A DNA stretch of 64,000 bases from CAVSRC01 sp963830205 (GTDB lineage Bacteria > Pseudomonadota > Alphaproteobacteria > Rhizobiales > Kaistiaceae), in contig CAWHLP010000010.1 of assembly GCA_963830205.1 (NCBI GenBank), forward strand, positions 93,190-157,189, read 5' to 3'. Every line of letters starts with the position of its first letter. Position 1 is the first letter of the stretch. A model generated the notes under the pieces. That model ran no database searches. It was not told where the DNA came from and worked only from the letters and a program-made list of their open reading frames with translations. Shown here in pieces: positions 26,664 through 37,345 of the stretch. The position numbers were made by a program, and so were the translations under genes.

Positions 26664-27557
26664 TCACGGGCCGGCGCCCGGATCGATGGGCACCACATCG
26701 ACCTTCTGGCTGGTCTTCTGGCTGCCCGAAGTCCTCAGGATTCCCGCGATCGGCGCCACATCCTGGTAGTCGCGGCCGACCGCAGCGACGATGTGGCTCT
26801 CGCCAGCAAAGGTGCGATTGGTCGGGTCGTAGCCGATCCAGCCGGCCTCGCGGCCGCACCAGGCGCGCACCCAGGCGTGCATGGCGTCGGCACCTTCCAG
26901 CCGTTCGGTGCCCGGCGGCGGGATGGTGCGCAGGAAGCCGCTGACATAGGCGGCGGGAATGCCGATGCCGCGGAGACCGGCGATCATCACGTGGGTGAAG
27001 TCCTGGCAGACGCCGCGCTTCTGGGCGAAGACCTTGTGCGGCGGGGTCTCGACCTCGGTCGACTTCTTGTCGTAGCGGAAGTCGCGGTGAATGCGCTCGC
27101 CGATGTCCCTGACGATCTCCTGCACGGTCGCGGCGCGCGCGAGGCTCTGGCGGGCGTAGGCGGTGATGTCGCCGTCGAGCGGCACGCGCGGGCTGGGGCC
27201 GGCGAAATGGTGCGGCGATTCAGGCGCCAGCGAGCGGACACCGGCGAGCTCGCCGCCGAGCCGGGAGAGCTCGGGCGAGACGTCGAGCATCGCCGTCCCG
27301 GCCTCGACGCGGACGCGGGCGCTCATCCCCACCTTGAGGGTGGCGTGGGTCTGGCGATAGGCGATCGCCACCATCTGATTGCCGAAGAAATCGCGGCCGT
27401 CGCTGCGCTCGAACGGCATCGGGTCGAAGGTGACCGACGAGGCGATGACGCGCTGGCCGGCGGTCGATGCCGCCGGCGCGACGCGCACGATATGGCGTCC
27501 GCCGACGACGGGCGGATCGTAGATGTATTCGAGCTGGAGGCGGACGTCGTAGTTCAT
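26664..27557 (-). CDS. Transglutaminase-like cysteine protease-fold protein
   Basis: 297 residues. The N-terminal half is the 'bacterial transglutaminase-like N-terminal' beta domain (MNYDVRLQLEYIYDPPVVGG). The catalytic half has Cys in KRGVCQDFTHVM, His in ADAMHAWVRAW and Asp in WIGYDPTNR, so the papain-like triad is complete. The start ATG at 27557 lies 15 bp after the ATP-grasp/alpha-E gene stop. It is the third gene of a conserved three-gene cassette. Members are predicted to modify or cleave a peptide, but no substrate is known. There is no signal peptide. Confidence 0.88.
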   Translation of the reverse strand: MNYDVRLQLEYIYDPPVVGGRHIVRVAPAASTAGQRVIASSVTFDPMPFERSDGRDFFGNQMVAIAYRQTHATLKVGMSARVRVEAGTAMLDVSPELSRLGGELAGVRSLAPESPHHFAGPSPRVPLDGDITAYARQSLARAATVQEIVRDIGERIHRDFRYDKKSTEVETPPHKVFAQKRGVCQDFTHVMIAGLRGIGIPAAYVSGFLRTIPPPGTERLEGADAMHAWVRAWCGREAGWIGYDPTNRTFAGESHIVAAVGRDYQDVAPIAGILRTSGSQKTSQKVDVVPIDPGAGP

Positions 27558-27571
27558 GGGGCGGCTGGCGC

Positions 27572-29986
27572 TCAGCGGAAATAGGTTGCGTCGATCATGT
27601 CGGAGAGCTGAGCGAACGACGCGGCCAGCTCCGCCAGGCGCTCCGGCGAAATGTCCCTGGCCTCGCTGATCTGCAGCTCGGTGTAGAGGCGCAGGACCTC
27701 GCGCATGATCGGGTGGATGGGACCGGCCTTCTCGCCGCCGGTCAGGAGCGCGATCTGCCCTCTCACCTCGGCAAGCTGGTAGCGGATCGAGCGCGGGTTG
27801 AACTCGTCCAGCGCCAGAAGCTCGATCGCCGCCAGGCGGCCGGAATTGACCTTGTAGCGGCGGCGATGGGTCATCACGCTGTCGCCGACCTCGACCAGCA
27901 GGTCGAGGTGCTCGGCGGCCGCATCGGGACCGGCAAGCAGCGCCATCAGCCGGCACATCTCGATGGCGCGCTCAAGCCGGCGGCCGATCTCGAGGAAGCG
28001 CCAGCCGACGGCGTGGTACATGTTCTCGTGGACCAGGCCGGCGAAGCCCGCGAGCTTGCGCAGAAGCACGGTCATCGCCCCGGAGGCATCGTCACCGGCG
28101 CTGACCCGGGTGCGGAAGCGATGGACGGTCTTGGACAGGTCCATCAGCGCCAGCCAGCCGTCGGGCGAGAAGCGATCGCGGATGCGCCCGGCGCTCGCGG
28201 CGGCGGCATCGATGCTGGCGATGAGCGCATCGGGGATCGGCTGGTGAACGTCGATGCCGATATCGTCGAGCGTGGCATCGATCAGCGCCAGCAGCGGTCC
28301 GGCCGCCGATGACCAGGCCTCGGCCAGGCGGCCGTGATAGGCGCGCAGCACCCGCGCCGTGCCCTCGGCCCGCTCGATGTAGCGGCCGAGCCAGTAGAGG
28401 TTGTCGGCGGCCCGGCTGGGCAGGATGGCGCTGAGCTTGGCGTCGACCGCCTCGTTCTCACGGGCCGGCAGCAGGGTCACCCGCTCGACCGGCGCCTGCC
28501 CGAGAACCCAGACGTCGGCAGCGCGTCCGCCCTGGCGCATGGCGATCGCAGCGGTGTCGGACGAGGCGCCGACGCGGGCGAAGCCGCCGGGCATGACCCG
28601 CCAGCCGGAGCGCGTGCGCATGGCGAAGGCCCTGAGCGTCACCGGCCGCGGCTCGAGCCCGCCATGGGCGTAGTAAGGCATGGTCGACAGCGTGACCGAT
28701 TCCTGCGCGACGAAGCGGCCGTCGGCGGCGCCCAGACGCTCGACCAACGCCGCACGCTCGGCGGCGGAGAGCGCGGCACCGAGCAGCGTACCGGCGCGAT
28801 GATGGTCCGGCGGCAGGGTCGCCAGCGCCTCGCCGACGATCATGCGGTCGAGATTGGCCAGAACATGGGCGCTGTCGCCCCCCGGCCCGCACCACCAGGT
28901 GGCGATGTGCGGCAGCTTCAAATCCTCGCTGAGGAGGTGGCGGCAGACGGCGGGCAGGAAGGCGAGCAGCGCCCGCGTCTCGAGAATCCCCGAGCCGATA
29001 GCGTTGACGATCGTGGCGCCACCATGACGGACCGCGTCGACCAGGCCCGGCGTGCCGATGCGCGATTCGGGCTTCAATTCGAGCGGGTCCATGAAGGCCC
29101 CGTCGAGGCGACGCCACAGAACGCTCAGCGGCCGCGGGCCTTCGACGGTGCGCACCATGACCCTGCCGCCGACGACGGTGAGGTCCTCGCCCTCGAGCAG
29201 CAGCAGGCCGAGATAGCGGGCGATGTAGGCGTGCTCGAAATAGGTCTCGGTATGCTGGCCGGGGGTGAGGATGGCGACCTGCTCGGGCGTGTCGGCGAGA
29301 TCGAACAGCGCGTCGCGGAGATCGCGGAAGAAGCCGGCCAGCCGATGCACGTTCATGGCGCTCAGCACGTCGGAGAGCGCACGGGTGGTGGCGACGCGGT
29401 TCTCCAGGGCGAAGCCGGCACCGGAGGGCGCCTGGGTGCGGTCGCCGAGCACCCACCAGCGGCCGTCCGGCCCACGGCCGAGATCGAAGGCGAGGATATG
29501 CAGGAAGCCGCCCCTCGGCGGCCGCGCCCCGACCATCGGCCGCAGATATTCGGGGCTGGCGGCAATCAGCTCGGGCGGGATGAGGCCGTCGGCGATCAGC
29601 CGGTTGTCGCCGTAGATGTCGGCGACGACGCGCTCCAACAGCTCGGCGCGCTGGATGAGGCCGTCGGCGAGCCCCTGCCATTCCGCCTCCGCGATGAGCA
29701 GCGGCACATGGGCGAGCGGCCAGGCGCGCTCATGCGAGGCGCCATGACCGTAGGCGCGATAGTAGACGCCGGCGTCGTGCAGATAGTGGTCGGCACGGGC
29801 AAAGCGCGCATCGACCTCGGCCCGGTCGAGCCAGTCGAGGCGGTCGATGAGCGGCTGCCAGGCCGGCCGGATGCGGCCGGCATCGTCGACCATCTCGTCG
29901 ACCGTGCCGGGGCGCGCCCGATAACCGGCGGCAAGCCCGCCGGGGCCGGCGGCCTGGTTCATCGCAAGGTTGGCTTCGGGTTCCAT
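27572..29986 (-). CDS. Circularly permuted ATP-grasp fused to alpha-E domain
   Basis: 804-residue fusion. Residues ~20-480 form a circularly permuted ATP-grasp domain (older names DUF404/DUF407), with ARPPRGGFLHILAFDLGRGP, WVLGDRTQAPSG and FLPAVCRHLLSEDLKLPHIA. Residues ~500-804 form an alpha-E domain (DUF403), beginning SRAADNLYWLGRYIERAEGT and ending in a helical bundle. ATP-grasp enzymes ligate a carboxylate to an amine, and together with linked transglutaminases this suggests synthesis of a modified peptide. The two domains are separate genes in many bacteria; here they are one chain. Spacing to neighbours is 4 and 14 bp, so the three genes form an operon. Confidence 0.9.
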   Translation of the reverse strand: MEPEANLAMNQAAGPGGLAAGYRARPGTVDEMVDDAGRIRPAWQPLIDRLDWLDRAEVDARFARADHYLHDAGVYYRAYGHGASHERAWPLAHVPLLIAEAEWQGLADGLIQRAELLERVVADIYGDNRLIADGLIPPELIAASPEYLRPMVGARPPRGGFLHILAFDLGRGPDGRWWVLGDRTQAPSGAGFALENRVATTRALSDVLSAMNVHRLAGFFRDLRDALFDLADTPEQVAILTPGQHTETYFEHAYIARYLGLLLLEGEDLTVVGGRVMVRTVEGPRPLSVLWRRLDGAFMDPLELKPESRIGTPGLVDAVRHGGATIVNAIGSGILETRALLAFLPAVCRHLLSEDLKLPHIATWWCGPGGDSAHVLANLDRMIVGEALATLPPDHHRAGTLLGAALSAAERAALVERLGAADGRFVAQESVTLSTMPYYAHGGLEPRPVTLRAFAMRTRSGWRVMPGGFARVGASSDTAAIAMRQGGRAADVWVLGQAPVERVTLLPARENEAVDAKLSAILPSRAADNLYWLGRYIERAEGTARVLRAYHGRLAEAWSSAAGPLLALIDATLDDIGIDVHQPIPDALIASIDAAAASAGRIRDRFSPDGWLALMDLSKTVHRFRTRVSAGDDASGAMTVLLRKLAGFAGLVHENMYHAVGWRFLEIGRRLERAIEMCRLMALLAGPDAAAEHLDLLVEVGDSVMTHRRRYKVNSGRLAAIELLALDEFNPRSIRYQLAEVRGQIALLTGGEKAGPIHPIMREVLRLYTELQISEARDISPERLAELAASFAQLSDMIDATYFR

Positions 29987-29990
29987 TCGG

Positions 29991-32900
29991 TCACAGCCCG
30001 GCAGGACGCCTGAGGTCGAGGGTCAGGGGGAAGGTCATGCTGCGCTCTTGCGGCGGCGCCGGATAGTCGCCAGCGGTGTGCCCGCGCGGCTCCAGGCGGG
30101 CCAGCCGGCGCGCCTCCGCCTCGTTGGCGTTGACCGGATAGGTCTCGTAGTTGCGGCCGCCGGGATGGGCGACGTGATAGACGCAGCCGCCGACGGCGCG
30201 GCCCGTCCAGCTGTCGTAGATGTCGAAGACCAGCGGCGCATCGACCGGCAGCATGGGGTGCAGGCCGGAGCGCGGCTGCCAGGCCTTGTAGCGCACGCCG
30301 GCGACCGCCGTGCCGGCCTTGTCGGTGCGGGTCATCGGCACGGTGCGGCCGTTCACGACGATGCGATGGCGCTCGGGCACCAGCCCTTCTGTCTTCACCT
30401 GCAGCCGCTCGACCGAGGAATCGACGTAGCGCACCGTGCCGCCGATCGCCCCCTCCTCGCCCATCACGTGCCACGGCTCCAGCGCCACCCTCAGCTCCAG
30501 ATTGACGCCGGCATAATCGACCTCGCCGCAGAAGGGGAAGCGGAACTCCTGCTGCGCCTCGAACCATTCCGGCCGCATGGCGAAGCCCGCCGCCTGAAGG
30601 TCGGCGAGCACGTCGAGGAAATCCTGCCAGACGTACCAGGGCAGCATGAAGCGGTCGTGCAGCTCGGTGCCCCAGCGCACGAAGCCGCCGGTGAGCGGCG
30701 CCTTCCACAGGCGGGCGATGATCGCCCGGATGAGAAGCTGCTGGGCGAGGCTCATGCGCGGGCTGGGCGGCATCTCGAAGCCGCGGAACTCGACCAGTCC
30801 CAGGCGGCCGGAGGTGGTGTCGGGCGAATAGAGCTTGTCGATGCAGATTTCGGAGCGATGGGTGTTGCCGGTGACATCGACCAGGAGGTTGCGGAACAGC
30901 CGGTCGACCAGCCAGGGGAGCGGCGGCGCCCCCTCACCCGGCAGCGGCACCTGCGCCAGCGCGATCTCAAGTTCGTAGAGGGAATCGTGGCGCGCCTCGT
31001 CGATGCGCGGCGCCTGGCTGGTCGGCCCGATGAACAGGCCGGAGAAGAGGTAGGACAGCGCGGGATGGCGCTGCCAGTAGAGGACGATGCTCTTGAGCAG
31101 GTCCGGCCGGCGCAGGAACGGGCTGTCGGCCGGCGTGTCGCCGCCGACGACGACGTGGTTGCCGCCGCCGGTGCCGCTGTGGCGGCCGTCGATCATGAAC
31201 TTGTCGGCGCCGAGGCGGGACTGCCGCGCCTCCTCATAGACGCCGGTGGTGATGTCGACCGCCTCGCGCCAGCTCCGGGCGGGGTGGATGTTGACCTCGA
31301 TGACGCCGGGGTCGGGCGCGACGCGGATGACGTTGATGCGCGGGTCGCTGGGCGGCGGATAGCCCTCGATCTGCACCGGCAGGCCGATGCGGCGCGCCGA
31401 TTCCTCGACCGCGGCGACGAGATCGAGATAGTCCTCCACCTCTTCGACCGGCGGCATGAAGACGCAGAGCCGGCCGCCGCGCACCTCGACGGCAAGCGCC
31501 GTGCGCACGGTGCCGTCGATCGAGTTCAGTTCCTGCTCGACGCGGTCCTGGCGCTGGGTGGCGTCGGCGCTGAGCGAGGCAGCCGTCTGCTCGCGTGCGT
31601 CGGCGGCCTCGGCCATCTGCTGGGGGACGCCGGCGTGGAATGTCGGCTGGCTCGGGTCGGGCAGGCCGCCGCGCGGGATCGTCGGGTCGAGCGGGATGAC
31701 GTGGGGATAGGCGGACGGCGGCACATGGGGCAGCGAGCCCAGCGGCAGGCGATAGCCGACCGGCGAGTCGCCGGGCACCAGGAACAGCTTGCCGCGGCGC
31801 GTGCGCCATTTTTCGGTGCGCCAGCGCACTCCGCTTGCCCGCGTCTGCCAGCGCTGCACCGGCAGAACGTAGCCGGTCGGGCTGGTCAGGCCGCGCTCGA
31901 AGACGTGCGCCATGCGCGCCCGTTCCTCGGGTCGGCGAGCTTGGAATTGGACGGGTCGACGTTGTCGGGAAGCTTGCCTTCCTTGAGCAGCCACTCGCCG
32001 GGGTCCTCATAGACGGCGGCGATGGCATCGGCCTCGACGTCGAGCGCCGTGGCGATCCCGGTGAGCAGCTTCTCGGCATCGCCGGTGCCGGCGCCGACAT
32101 CGGCGGTCTCCGAGGCCAGCAGCTGCGGCGTCGACCAGAGCGGCCGGCCGTCCTTGCGCCAGTAGAGCGAGAAGGTCCAGCGCGGCAGCGTCTCGCCCGG
32201 ATACCACTTGCCCTGGCCGTAATGCAGCAGGCCGCCCGGCGCGAAGCGGGCCTGGAGCCGGCGGATGAGGATGTCGGCCTTCTCGCGCTTGGTCGGCCCG
32301 GCTGCGGCGGTGTTCCACTCGGCCGCCTCGTAGTCGTCGATGGAGACGAAGGTGGGCTCGCCGCCCATGGTGAGGCGAACGTCCTGCTCCTTCAGAATCC
32401 GGTCGACCGCATCGCCGAGCGTGTCGAGCGCCGCCCACGATTCGTCGGAGAAGGGCTTGGTGATGCGCGGATGCTCGGCAACCCGCGTCACCTTCATGTC
32501 GAAGGCGAAATCGACATTGGCGAAGCTCGCCATCCCCGAGATCGGGGCGGCGTTGCGGTAGTGCGGGGTGGCGGCAAGCGGGATGTGGCTCTCGCCGGTC
32601 AAGAGCCCCGAGGTCGGGTCGAGGCCGATCCAGCCGGCGCCCGGCAGATAGACCTCGCACCAGGCGTGCAGATCGGTGAAATCGTGGTCGGTGCCGGGCG
32701 GGCCGTCGAGCGAGACGAGATCGGGCTTGAGCTGGATCAGGTAGCCGGAGACGAAGCGCGCGGCGAGCCCGAGATGGCGGAAGACCTGGACCAGCAGCCA
32801 GCCGGTGTCGCGGCACGAGCCCTTGGCGGCGACAAGCGTGTCGTCCGGCGCCTGGACCCCGGGCTCCATGCGGATGATGTAGCCGATCTCGTGCTGCAGG

Positions 32901-33352
32901 CGCGCATTGAGGGCGACGACGAAATCGACGGTGTTGACCCGCGAGCGGTCGATCGAGGCCAGGAAGCGCGCCAGCGCCGGGCCGGCCGGCTCCGGCTTCA
33001 GGTAGATCGACAGGTCGTCGCGGATGTCGGCCGGGTAGTCGAACGGCCAGTGCTCCGCCTCCGGCTCAACGAAGAAGTCGAAAGGGTTGTAGACCGTCAT
33101 GTCGGCGATCAGGTCGACCTCGATCTTCAGTTCGCTGACCGGCTCGGGGAAGACGAAGCGGGCCAGGTGGTTGCCGTAGGGGTCCTGCTGCAAATTCACG
33201 AAATGCCCGGCAGGGTTGACCTTGAGCGAATGGCTGAGGACCCGCGTGCGCGAATGGGGCGCCGGCTGCAGACGGATCGTCTGCGGGCCAAGCACAACCG
33301 GGCGGTCGTACTTGTAGTGCGTCAGGTGATAGACGGCGGCTTTTATCGACAT
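29991..33352 (-). CDS. DUF2126 large transglutaminase-like protein, one frame break
   Basis: About 1,120 residues. The N-terminal transglutaminase part starts MSIKAAVYHLTHYKYDRPVV, with Cys in GSCRDTGWLL, His in DLHAWCEVYL and Asp in WIGLDPTSGL. A DUF2126 region follows (MGGEPTFVSIDD, GKWYPGETLPRW, later TGGGNHVVVGGDTPADSPFL and DRFMLPWYVWQDFLDVLADL) to RRPAGL and the stop. At about 31924-31930 the frame changes; restoring one G gives an uninterrupted protein. It is the first gene of the cassette with the ATP-grasp/alpha-E fusion and small transglutaminase. Cytoplasmic. Function is unknown beyond predicted peptide-bond chemistry. Confidence 0.88.
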
Positions 33353-33511
33353 GCGGCTCGTTTCGTTGGCAACCGTTCCCGGCCCGGCGCCTGGGCCGGC
33401 GGGAATCCCCCGCGACGCCAGGTCTGCCTGGCGCCAAGTCTACTTGGAGCACGAGACGTGCCAAGCCGCAAAGAGGGCGGCCGGCCCGGTCGCTGCCGGG
33501 TCAGGAGCACG

Positions 33512-34652
33512 CTAGGGGCGACTGGGCTGCCGCCCGCCTTCGGTGTGCCGCACGGCCTCGCCGCGGAGATGGCGCGCCTTGCCGGCGGCTGCGCCCGGCG
33601 GTGGTACAACGCTGTCGCGCACGATCAGGGTGCAGGGCAGGCGCGTGATCCGTGGCGGCGGCGGTCCGCCGGCGCCGGTCATGCGCCGTGACCAGGATTT
33701 CGGCCGCCACCCGGCCGAGCTCGGCGCGCGGCTGGTGCATGGTGGTGAGGCCGGGGTCGAACAGGGCCGCATAGCCGATATCGTCGAAGCCGGCGACCGA
33801 GACGTCTTCCGGCACCGACAGGCCGGCATCGCGGACCGCCTTGATGAAGCCGATGGCGCTCTCGTCATTGGCGGCGAACACAGCCGTCGGCCGCTCGGCC
33901 ATGGGCAGGAAATTCTGGACCGCCGCCGCGCCACCGCTCTCCGAGCGGTAGTTGCCCTGCCAGACGAGGCAGGGGTCGTAGGCGATGCCGGCCGCATCGA
34001 GCGCATCGCGATAGCCGGCGATGCGATCGTCGGTTTCGGGACCGCGCATGGGGCCCGAGACATGGCCGATGCGCCGATGGCCGACGCTGATCAGATATTC
34101 GGTGAGCATGCGGGCGGCGTCGCGATTGGCGCTCTCGACGAAGGGCACCGAGAGCTGCGGAATATCGTTGCACACCAGGGTCAGTGGCACGACCGCATCG
34201 AGTTCGCCGAAGCGGGCGGCAGGCAGCCGGCCGGAAAAGAGCAGCACGCCGTCCACCTGTCCCGACCGCACCAGGCGATCGTAGTGGCTCTCGCGCGCCA
34301 TGTCGCCGCGCGTGTCGCCCATCACCATGCCGTAGCCGGCCTCGAACAGCGCCTCCTCGACGGCGTTGAGGATGGCGGTGAAGAACGAATCACCGATGCC
34401 GTTCAAGAGCGCCAGCACCATCTTGGTCGAGCGCGCCCTCAGGCTGCGGGCCGTGGCATTGGGGATGAAGCCGGTTTCGCGGATGGCGGCGAAGACAGCG
34501 TCCCGCGTCTTCTCGGCGACGCGGTCGGGCATCGCCAAGGTGCGGCTGACGGTTGCCGTCGACACGCCGGCGCGGCGCGCCACATCGGTTATCGTCACCG
34601 ACCGGCGCACAGCCTGTGCTCGGGGCGACTGGTCGTCGCGTCCCTTGCCCAT
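33512..34652 (-). CDS. LacI-family transcriptional regulator, frame break near C-terminus
   Basis: About 380-residue LacI/GalR regulator starting MGKGRDDQSPRAQAVRRS (ATG at 34652). The HTH is VTITDVARRAGVSTATVSRT, followed by the effector domain with STKMVLALLNGIGDSF, SVGHRRIGHVSG and SVAGFDDIGYAALFDPGLTT. At about 33680-33687 one apparent extra base shifts the frame. The corrected reading continues MTGAGGPPPPRITRLPCTLI and VRDSVVPPP, the usual LacI ending, to the stop at 33512. It is divergent from the sugar ABC operon at 34951, with a perfect palindrome between them, so it probably represses that operon. Confidence 0.87.
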
Positions 34653-34726
34653 CAATCGTTTCCTCCCCAGGCTGACAATGTTCGACAATTGGCATTGACA
34701 ACCCTTGGTGTTCCAATAGACTAGAA

Positions 34727-34740
34727 TGTAATCGATTACA
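34727..34740. promoter_or_regulatory. Perfect palindrome, likely LacI operator in divergent promoter region
   Basis: TGTAATCGATTACA is perfectly symmetric around a central CG, the usual form of LacI/GalR operators. It lies 75 bp upstream of the lacI ATG and 211 bp upstream of the binding-protein ATG, in the 298-bp divergent region. Very likely the site of the adjacent regulator. Confidence 0.72.
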
Positions 34741-34950
34741 AATGGCTCGGCAGGTCGAAACAGTTGCGCCTGGAGGAGGATTGTAGTCGCAACGCGCCCG
34801 CAGGCGCGGAAAAAGACAAGCGCCAAGTGCGCTTTGTGAGGGAGGGGACCGGCGCGCTTGCGCCATTTCCCGTGTGATGCAGTGGGTCGGCCCGTTGGGC
34901 CGGCATGATGGTGTGCGCGCTCTGCCAGCGCGCGTAAATGGGAGGAAGGA

Positions 34951-36214
34951 ATGTCGCAGTTCACGAAGAAATTGTTGGGAGCGAGCGTCGTCGCCTTGGC
35001 CGTGGCGGTGCCGTCGATCGCTTCGGCGACCGATCTGGAAGTCATCCACTGGTGGACGTCGAAGGGCGAGTCGCGCGCGGTCGCCGAATTCGCCAAGGCC
35101 TTCGACAATGACGGCCAGGGCGACCACTGGGTCGACAGCGCCATCGCGCTGGGCGAGACGGCCCGCTCGACGATCATGCAGCGCATTCTCGGCGGCGACC
35201 CGCCCGGCGCGGCGCAGTTCAACCCGGGCCGTGAATACGAAGAGCTGATCAAGAACGGCCAGCTCCTGCAGCTCGACGACCTCGCAGCGGCCGGCAACTG
35301 GGCCAAGATCATCCGCCCGCAGAAGATCCAGAGCGCCTGCCTGGTCGACGGTCACTGGTATTGCGTGCCGGTGAACATCCACTCGTGGGATTGGGCCTGG
35401 TACTCGTACGAGCCGTTCAAGAAGGCCGGCCTGCCCAATCCGCAGAACTTCGACGAGTTCGTGGCTGACGCGCCGAAGCTGAAGGAAGCCGGCTTCATTC
35501 CGCTGGCGATCGGCGGCGACGGCAATGGCTGGCAGATCAAGGGCGCCTTCGACCAGATCCTGCTTGCCGCCCTCGGCATCGAGGGACGCGACGCGATGTA
35601 TCGCGACAAGGACCTCAAGATCGCCGGCGGTCCGGACATGCTGAAGGCGCTGACCAACTTCAAGGCGCTCAAGCAGTTCACCGATGACGGCTATGCCAAC
35701 CGCAACTGGAACGACACCACGAACATGGTGATCACCGGCAAGGCCGGCCTGCAGATCATGGGCGACTGGGCGCGTGGCGAGTTCTCGGCCGCCGGCATGA
35801 CTGGCGTCAAGGACTATGGCTGCATGATCGGCCTCAACGAAGCCAAGCCGATCGTGACCACCGACGGCGACGTGATCGTGTTCCCGAAGCAGAGCGATCC
35901 GGCAGTGGAAGCCGCGCAGAAGCGTCTTGCCAATCTGCTGATCAGCCCGGCTGTCCAGGTCGCGTTCAACAACGCCAAGGGCTCCATGCCGGTGCGCGGC
36001 GACGTCGACATGGCGACGGCCGACCCGTGCATGCAGAAGGCGCTGAAGGCGGTCGAAGCATCCGGCCGAGATCGCGACCTCGGTGCAGCGGTTCACCACC
36101 GAAGACACCAACAACGAGCTGAACGCGCTGGTGTCGCAGTTCTGGTCCGACGACACGATGACTGCGGCAGACGCGCAGGCCAAGTGGGTCGAGATCCTGA
36201 GCCACGCCACCTGA
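34951..36214 (+). CDS. ABC sugar solute-binding protein, frame break near C-terminus
   Basis: About 421-residue binding protein. The signal peptide MSQFTKKLLGASVVALAVAV ends at ASA, before TDLEVIHWWTSKGE. Conserved core includes QFNPGREYEELIKNGQLLQL and LQIMGDWARGEF. At about 36062-36067 one base appears extra. The other frame continues AEIATSVQRFTTEDTNNELN to WVEILSHAT and TGA at 36212-36214. The ribosome site GGAGGAAGGA sits just before the ATG. It resembles glucose/mannose-type CUT1 binding proteins. It heads an operon with two permeases, an ATPase, a TIM-barrel isomerase and a dehydrogenase. Confidence 0.88.
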
Positions 36215-36227
36215 TAGCGACACGCAT

Positions 36228-36261
36228 GGGAGGCGCCTGCCCCGATCGGGCGGCGCCTCCC
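36228..36261 (+). promoter_or_regulatory. Intercistronic hairpin after binding-protein gene
   Basis: GGGAGGCGCC (36228-36237) pairs perfectly with GGCGCCTCCC (36252-36261), with a further GCCC/GGGC pairing inside the loop. It lies 13 bp after the binding-protein stop. The 209-bp gap to the permease holds no gene. It is of the same type as the hairpins at 7492, 11950 and 45073. Confidence 0.78.
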
Positions 36262-36423
36262 GGCATTCCTGTTTTCGTGGTGTCGGAATCTGGCTGACCG
36301 CGTTGCCTGAGCCGCGGTATGGTGAAACGATACCCTTGAGCATCTGACGGCGGGCGGGGCCTATCGGCTCGCCGAACCAGCGCAGACCGGAGGCAATCCG
36401 GCGGCGAGCGGGGTGTGGTGGAA

Positions 36424-37345
36424 ATGGCGGAAGCGCGCAAGCGACGCTGGAAGATCAGCGCGGTGATCGGCACCCTGCCGATGATTGTGGTGGCGGTCGG
36501 TGTCTATGTCATCGGCATTGGCTTCACCTTCTACTGGTCGTTCACAGCCTCCCGGCTTTTCCCCAACAACCAGCTTGTCGGCATCAGCCAATACACGCGC
36601 CTGTGGGGCGACTCGCGCTGGCAGATCGCGGTCCAGAACATCTGGATCTTCGGCGGGCTGCTGATCGCCTTCTCTCTGGTCTTCGGCTATCTGCTGGCGG
36701 TCTTCATGGACCAGCGCATCCGCCAGGAAGACCTGTTTCGCTCGATCTTCCTCTATCCCTTCGCCATGTCGCTGATCGTCACCGGCCTCATCTGGCAATG
36801 GATGCTGGACCCCAATCTCGGCATCGAAAACACGCTGCATGAGCTCGGCTGGGCGAGCTTCCATTTCTCGCCCCTGGTCGATCCCAAGACGGCGATCTAC
36901 GGCCTGGTGGTTGCCGGCATGTGGCAGGGTTCGGGCGTGACCATGGCCATCCTGCTCGCCGGCCTGAGAGGCATCGACGCGGAAATCTGGAAGGCGGCGA
37001 AGGTCGACGGCATTCCCCACCTGGCGGGTCTATCTGTCCATCGCGCTGCCGATGATCCGCGGCTCGGTGGCGACCGCCTTCGTGCTGCAGGTCGTCGGCG
37101 TGGTGCGCGTCTACGACCTGGTCGTCGCCATGACCGGCGGCGGCCCCGGCATCGCGACCAACATGCCGGCGGTCTATGTCATCCAGATGATCACCAGCAG
37201 CCAGAACGTCGGACTGGGCATGGCGGCGGCGACGATGATGCTGCTGCCGGTCGTCGCGCGTGCTGGCACTGGTCGGAATCGGCGAAACTGGGTCGCAGCC
37301 CGTCGACAGGCCGCCGCCATCCGCAGGGAGCTCGCAACCGCATGA
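36424..37345 (+). CDS. CUT1 ABC sugar permease (first), frame breaks
   Basis: About 307-residue permease beginning MAEARKRRWKISAVIGTLPM (ATG 36424; a GTG at 36415 is also in frame). Helices, GISQYTRLWGDSRW and the EAA motif EIWKAAKVDGIP are seen in the first frame. At about 37014-37018 a CCCC run has one extra C; without it the protein reads DGIPTWRVYLSIALPMIRGS, exactly as expected. Further uncertainty lies at 37257-37290. The end at 37345 overlaps the next ATG. It is probably a functional gene with assembly errors. Confidence 0.78.

Noticed and set aside
29970..32012. Long plus-strand open frame opposite the DUF2126 gene
   Set aside because: Same GC-driven shadow effect. The opposite strand carries conserved transglutaminase sequence, and this frame lacks any family features.
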